Assembly: GCA_029931535.1 (NCBI GenBank)
Contig: JAQPZY010000781.1
Location: forward strand, 310,001 to 374,000
DNA length: 64,000 nt
Direction: 5' to 3'
Source: Margaritifera margaritifera
Taxonomy: Eukaryota > Mollusca > Bivalvia > Unionida > Margaritiferidae
Shown here: positions 61,280-64,000 of the stretch, in pieces
Position numbering within the stretch: the stretch's first letter is position 1
How the letters are laid out: each line of letters starts with the position of its first letter
Notes under the pieces: generated by a model
Told to the model about the DNA's origin: nothing
Database searches by the model: none
Seen by the model: the letters and a program-made list of their open reading frames with translations, nothing else
Made by a program: the position numbers and the translations under genes

Positions 61280-62110
61280 GCGTCACGAGCAGACTAAGGG
61301 ACCTCTGTCAACACGGATAGCCACACGCATTGCACACGCCCAGTCTTCCGCTCCAGTATGTTCCATTCCTTCGGAACCAAACTTTGGCAGGCGCCTGCCG
61401 GATGCCTCGGTGCATATGGCCGTTATACGCCTCAATGATTTGAGGGTGGACGTCCCCACCCCCAGTTGTTTATGCCGGTAGAAACCAACGCATAAGAATA
61501 GTTCGGAGGTGGAAGCTGTCAATCTGCGCGAGTGGAGCGTAGATTGTTGCCTCGGCGAAGTGGTGGTCAACGCCATTGGCTTTCGTTAGGGCCAAAAAGG
61601 GGCGTGTGGCAAATTCAGTTCCGATATCTGTCTATAGCTGGCGGATTGAGTGTCGTTGTGGTGCTTGAGCTAAAAACCGGGCAATTGCCGCTGATGTGTC
61701 CCTTTTGCTTTTCGGAGGCTTGGCGTAGACATAGTGGATGTTGGAGAAGATTACTGTGAGAATGCGATTGTAGCGGTTGTTGAACCGGCTCAGCTCGTCA
61801 AAGAACACTGGTCAGTATAGTATGTACCAGGAGAAGCCCCAGTAGGCATAAAATCTTTAGGCATTACGGCGCGTCGCGTTCTCTGCTGCGTAACTGTTAT
61901 CGTGTCCTTTAGTTGCAAAGAGTACATTTTCCATGCTCAGCCTAAAGTGAGCAGATTTCGTATATGCACATCTGCAGCAACCGGCCGCTCTTGAGTTGTC
62001 TTGACTGTGTATTTTGAGCGGGACGGTGTGCACTGGAGTTTTGGCAGCGCCAACGCGTAACCTTGCAATTGTCCTGGGTCCGCGCGCTAGCGTTATCAAT
62101 GCGGTCAATG
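61280..62110 (-). pseudogene. Retroviral-type (rve) integrase of Polinton kind, frameshifted
   Basis: Minus strand. Upstream part (62108-61860) includes CCRCAYTKS, resembling the C..C of the HHCC zinc domain. The catalytic core (61830-61420) reads VFFDELSRFNNRYNRILTVI, YAKPPKSKRDTSAAIARFL, then TDIGTEFATRPFLALTKANG, RTILMRWF and IIEAYNGHMHRGIRQAPAKVW. This is the D...D-x35-E fold used by Polinton and retrotransposon integrases, with the typical H-x-G-I/L-x-x-x-P ending. The TDIG Asp is present. At the expected catalytic Glu the aligned residue appears to be Asp. There are stops near 61640 and 61475, and a shift near 61805. Confidence 0.72.
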
Positions 62111-62299
62111 CTCCAGTCCTTCTCTAGCGGCTCCGGGCATGTAGCATGGTGCAGTCACGTTGGCGTATTGCGTTCCTGCTTGTCGTTCCTAGAAAGCACT
62201 ATCATACAGCCGTCCGGCTGCGTCATCTATGTTTTTCTGTCCTTGGACGCGCTTCTCGATACCCCGGCGGAAGAGGCGCATGGGGTAGCTGTGAGTGAC

Positions 62300-63200
62300 T
62301 AGGATGATCTCTAGGATATGGCACCGGATAATTGCGATGCGGAGCCATCTCGACGTGACCAAGAGGCTCGGTTTACACCGTCGCAACCCTGGATGGTGAG
62401 GTGGGGCTTGGTGACGTCCTGCGCTGCATACTCGACATTCGAGTTAATCTTCCATTCCCCTGCCACTCAGATATAGGTGCGGCCGAACACGTAGTCTCCT
62501 ACCTGCCATTCGTCTGTTTGCTCTTGCTGTCGCCAAATGTTCTGCGCCCAGGCGTTCTCACGGTCCACGCTGTCGCTGATAAAAGCATTTGAGGGACGAA
62601 GGCAGCGTCTTTTTGCTGCTGCAAATTGTCCCATGTCACCTGTTGAATGCCGTGCTTTATACATACTGCAAAGGCCTGGCCGTTGCGACTGGTCATAAGG
62701 TTATTGTAGAGAGTCACAATTAGCTGTGGGTCTTCTTCAACGTAGCGCTTAGGTTCCCGAAGGAGGAGGTGACGTGGAAAGATTTGAGCAAGGGTCTCAG
62801 TATAGTATTGGTGAACGTTAACATCAAGTATCTGTTCAGCGGCTTCGTTTTGAGCAGGGTCACCGTTGATAAGAATTATATGTCCTTGGGACACGGTGTG
62901 GAGCTAGACCTCGTGAAAGAAAATGGCGTCGTAGCCACTGACATCATAGGACGTTAAGGAAACGTAGTCTTCTGCACCTACTGGACGCCAACCCAGTAAC
63001 ATTTGCATCGGAACCGCGTTAAATCCATTTTCAGCTAGATCGTCACAAAGAGCATTCCAGGGGGCAGCTGCTAATCGTTTTGTCTGTTAGCATCGCCCTG
63101 CGAATGGCAAAGCTGGTTTTACCTGTTCTAGGAATGGACTCGGTAACTAGAAGTGGACCAGCCTTCGGTAGACGAGTATCAGTTCGACCGTTAAGCTCGT
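62300..63200 (-). pseudogene. Superfamily 1 (Pif1/RecD-like) helicase, frameshifted
   Basis: Minus strand. Walker A-type IPRTGKTSFAIRRAM at about 63110-63150 (family usually GxxGTGKT). After a shift, WNALCDDLAENGFNAVPMQM (motif Ia region) and YDAIFFHEV at 62905-62930, the Walker B site with His in place of the usual Asp, followed by an in-frame TAG. Then IILINGDPAQNEAAEQIL (motif III GDxxQ) and LLREPKRYVEEDP (motif IV-type R) in the frame ending near 62499. A further frame holds WQVGDYVFGRTYI. The order of motifs is that of SF1B helicases. Its place beside the polymerase end suggests a replication role. Helicases of this class are not part of the standard Polinton gene set as I know it. Confidence 0.65.
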
Positions 63201-63309
63201 CTACGATAGCCTTTATTTATTTTTTTCGCCCGGTAGCATCTGCTAGATAGCTGTATATTTCCTCTTCTATCCTTTTGTTTCGGCTTCTATCAGTCTGGTA
63301 TCCTCCTTG

Positions 63310-64000
63310 TCGTCCTATTCGTCGTCCGAAGTAATTTGCTCTCTTTTTAAGTCAGCTAGACGTGGACATACAGCCACCCCCAGGTCGTCCATTTCGCAAG
63401 CTAGCAGGCTTTGAGGCATCGATGCGGAGCCGACCCACCTCGTGCCACCTACAGAAGTATGTTTATGTAAATTGAAAACCTGCCTCTTGTAAACGATGGC
63501 AGGCTTCCGGCTCCTCCAAAGTCGTGCAGACACAATCTGTATGTACTCCAACTGCAGTGTCGCCCAGTGCGCTAACAAACCTGAGGAGCAAGATGCGCAT
63601 GCCATTGATAATGAAAAGCCAAATCGTCCTGTAGCCCTCTGAAAGTTCTTGATGTAGCTGGTAAATAACTAGGCGGAGGTCTAGTTCAAGCTCTATGCAG
63701 GCAGCCGTTGCCGTATGCTAAGGCCTCTCTCTTGTCTTGGTAGAGCTGCTCCCATGCTGCCTTATTATAGCGTCTGCAGGCAAGTCTGTAGACAAGGTTT
63801 GCTACGTACTTTTCTGTCGCAGTCACTGACCTCGGTGCTATTCACAGCTGTACAGCTTACCCAATACTTTGTTTTGCGTCATGGGGTACAAACTCTAAGA
63901 GGATCGTAAACCTAATGCGCCGCCCTTCTGCATATTTAAAGACCGTGGCCGAGACAAAGTAGTGTCTTCAGGGAAAGATAATAGGATCGAAGCTTACAAC
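63310..64000 (-). pseudogene. Probable family B DNA polymerase C-terminus, frameshifted, runs off window
   Basis: Minus strand, entering from the window end. Fragments: EKYVANLVYRLACRRYNKAA then KREALAYGNGC (resembling the Kx(3)NSxYG finger motif region), after a shift LHQELSEGYRTIWLFIINGM and GDTAVGVHTDCV at about 63528-63570. The last is placed like polymerase motif C (YxDTDS), with the first Asp replaced by His. About 30 residues later VGRLRID resembles the KxE-type motif of PolB. A frame continuing to 63315 (LADLKREQITSDDE) leads toward the helicase. The identification depends on motif order and on the element type; the catalytic N-terminal two thirds lie outside the window. Confidence 0.4.

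Overview
The window looks like nuclear DNA of an invertebrate animal, most likely a mollusc and possibly a bivalve. The reasons are an AT-rich background, very many microsatellites (TA, CT/GA, CA, GTAT, AAT), intron-split exons with GT/AG borders, tRNA-derived SINE-like pieces, LINE and mariner relics, and Polinton/Maverick-type virus remnants. The taxon is an inference. Almost nothing here is an intact long reading frame, so most entries are exons, relics or repeats.

Left end, 1-4.2 kb: a broken Polinton-type relic on the plus strand. A frameshifted capsid-region protein of the F54H12.2-like family runs directly into the C-terminal part of an adenain-like protease whose catalytic cysteine codon reads Tyr. 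Two related modules follow. Each has a short basic reading frame and ends in a hairpin closely resembling the histone-mRNA 3' stem-loop, followed by a second hairpin.

Host-type genes: at 5.5-10.0 kb and again at 50.4-51.6 kb lie paralogous membrane-protein genes. Each has one 216-nt exon encoding a cysteine-rich peritrophin-A-like (CBM14) ectodomain, one exon with a transmembrane helix, and phase-compatible tail exons. Copy 1 appears to have lost the splice donor of its TM exon beside a (CT)n expansion. Copy 2 uses a GC donor. Their cytoplasmic tails are unrelated. Signal-peptide exons were not found.

Middle, 8-49 kb: LINE relics (8.4 and 19.4-20.0 kb), a mariner transposase pseudogene (41.8-42.4 kb, minus), SINE-like tRNA heads (14.2 and 44.6 kb), two hAT-like MITEs (37.2 and 45.8 kb), several diverged direct duplications, and a large structured region at 25-31.5 kb. 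There an imperfect palindrome of about 4 kb surrounds a central array of degenerate 55-65 bp repeats and is flanked by short hydrophobic reading frames.

Right end, about 54.6-64.0 kb (running off the window): a GC- and CpG-richer block coded on the minus strand. It holds, in transcription order, a probable family B DNA polymerase C-terminus, a superfamily 1 helicase, a retroviral-type integrase, an FtsK/HerA-type packaging ATPase, a penton-like minor capsid protein, a large candidate major capsid protein, a Polinton-associated structural-type protein and a small coiled-coil-like protein. All are broken by frameshifts or stops. Together they indicate an endogenised Polinton/adintovirus-like virus that carries a helicase, which is the most unusual content of the window.
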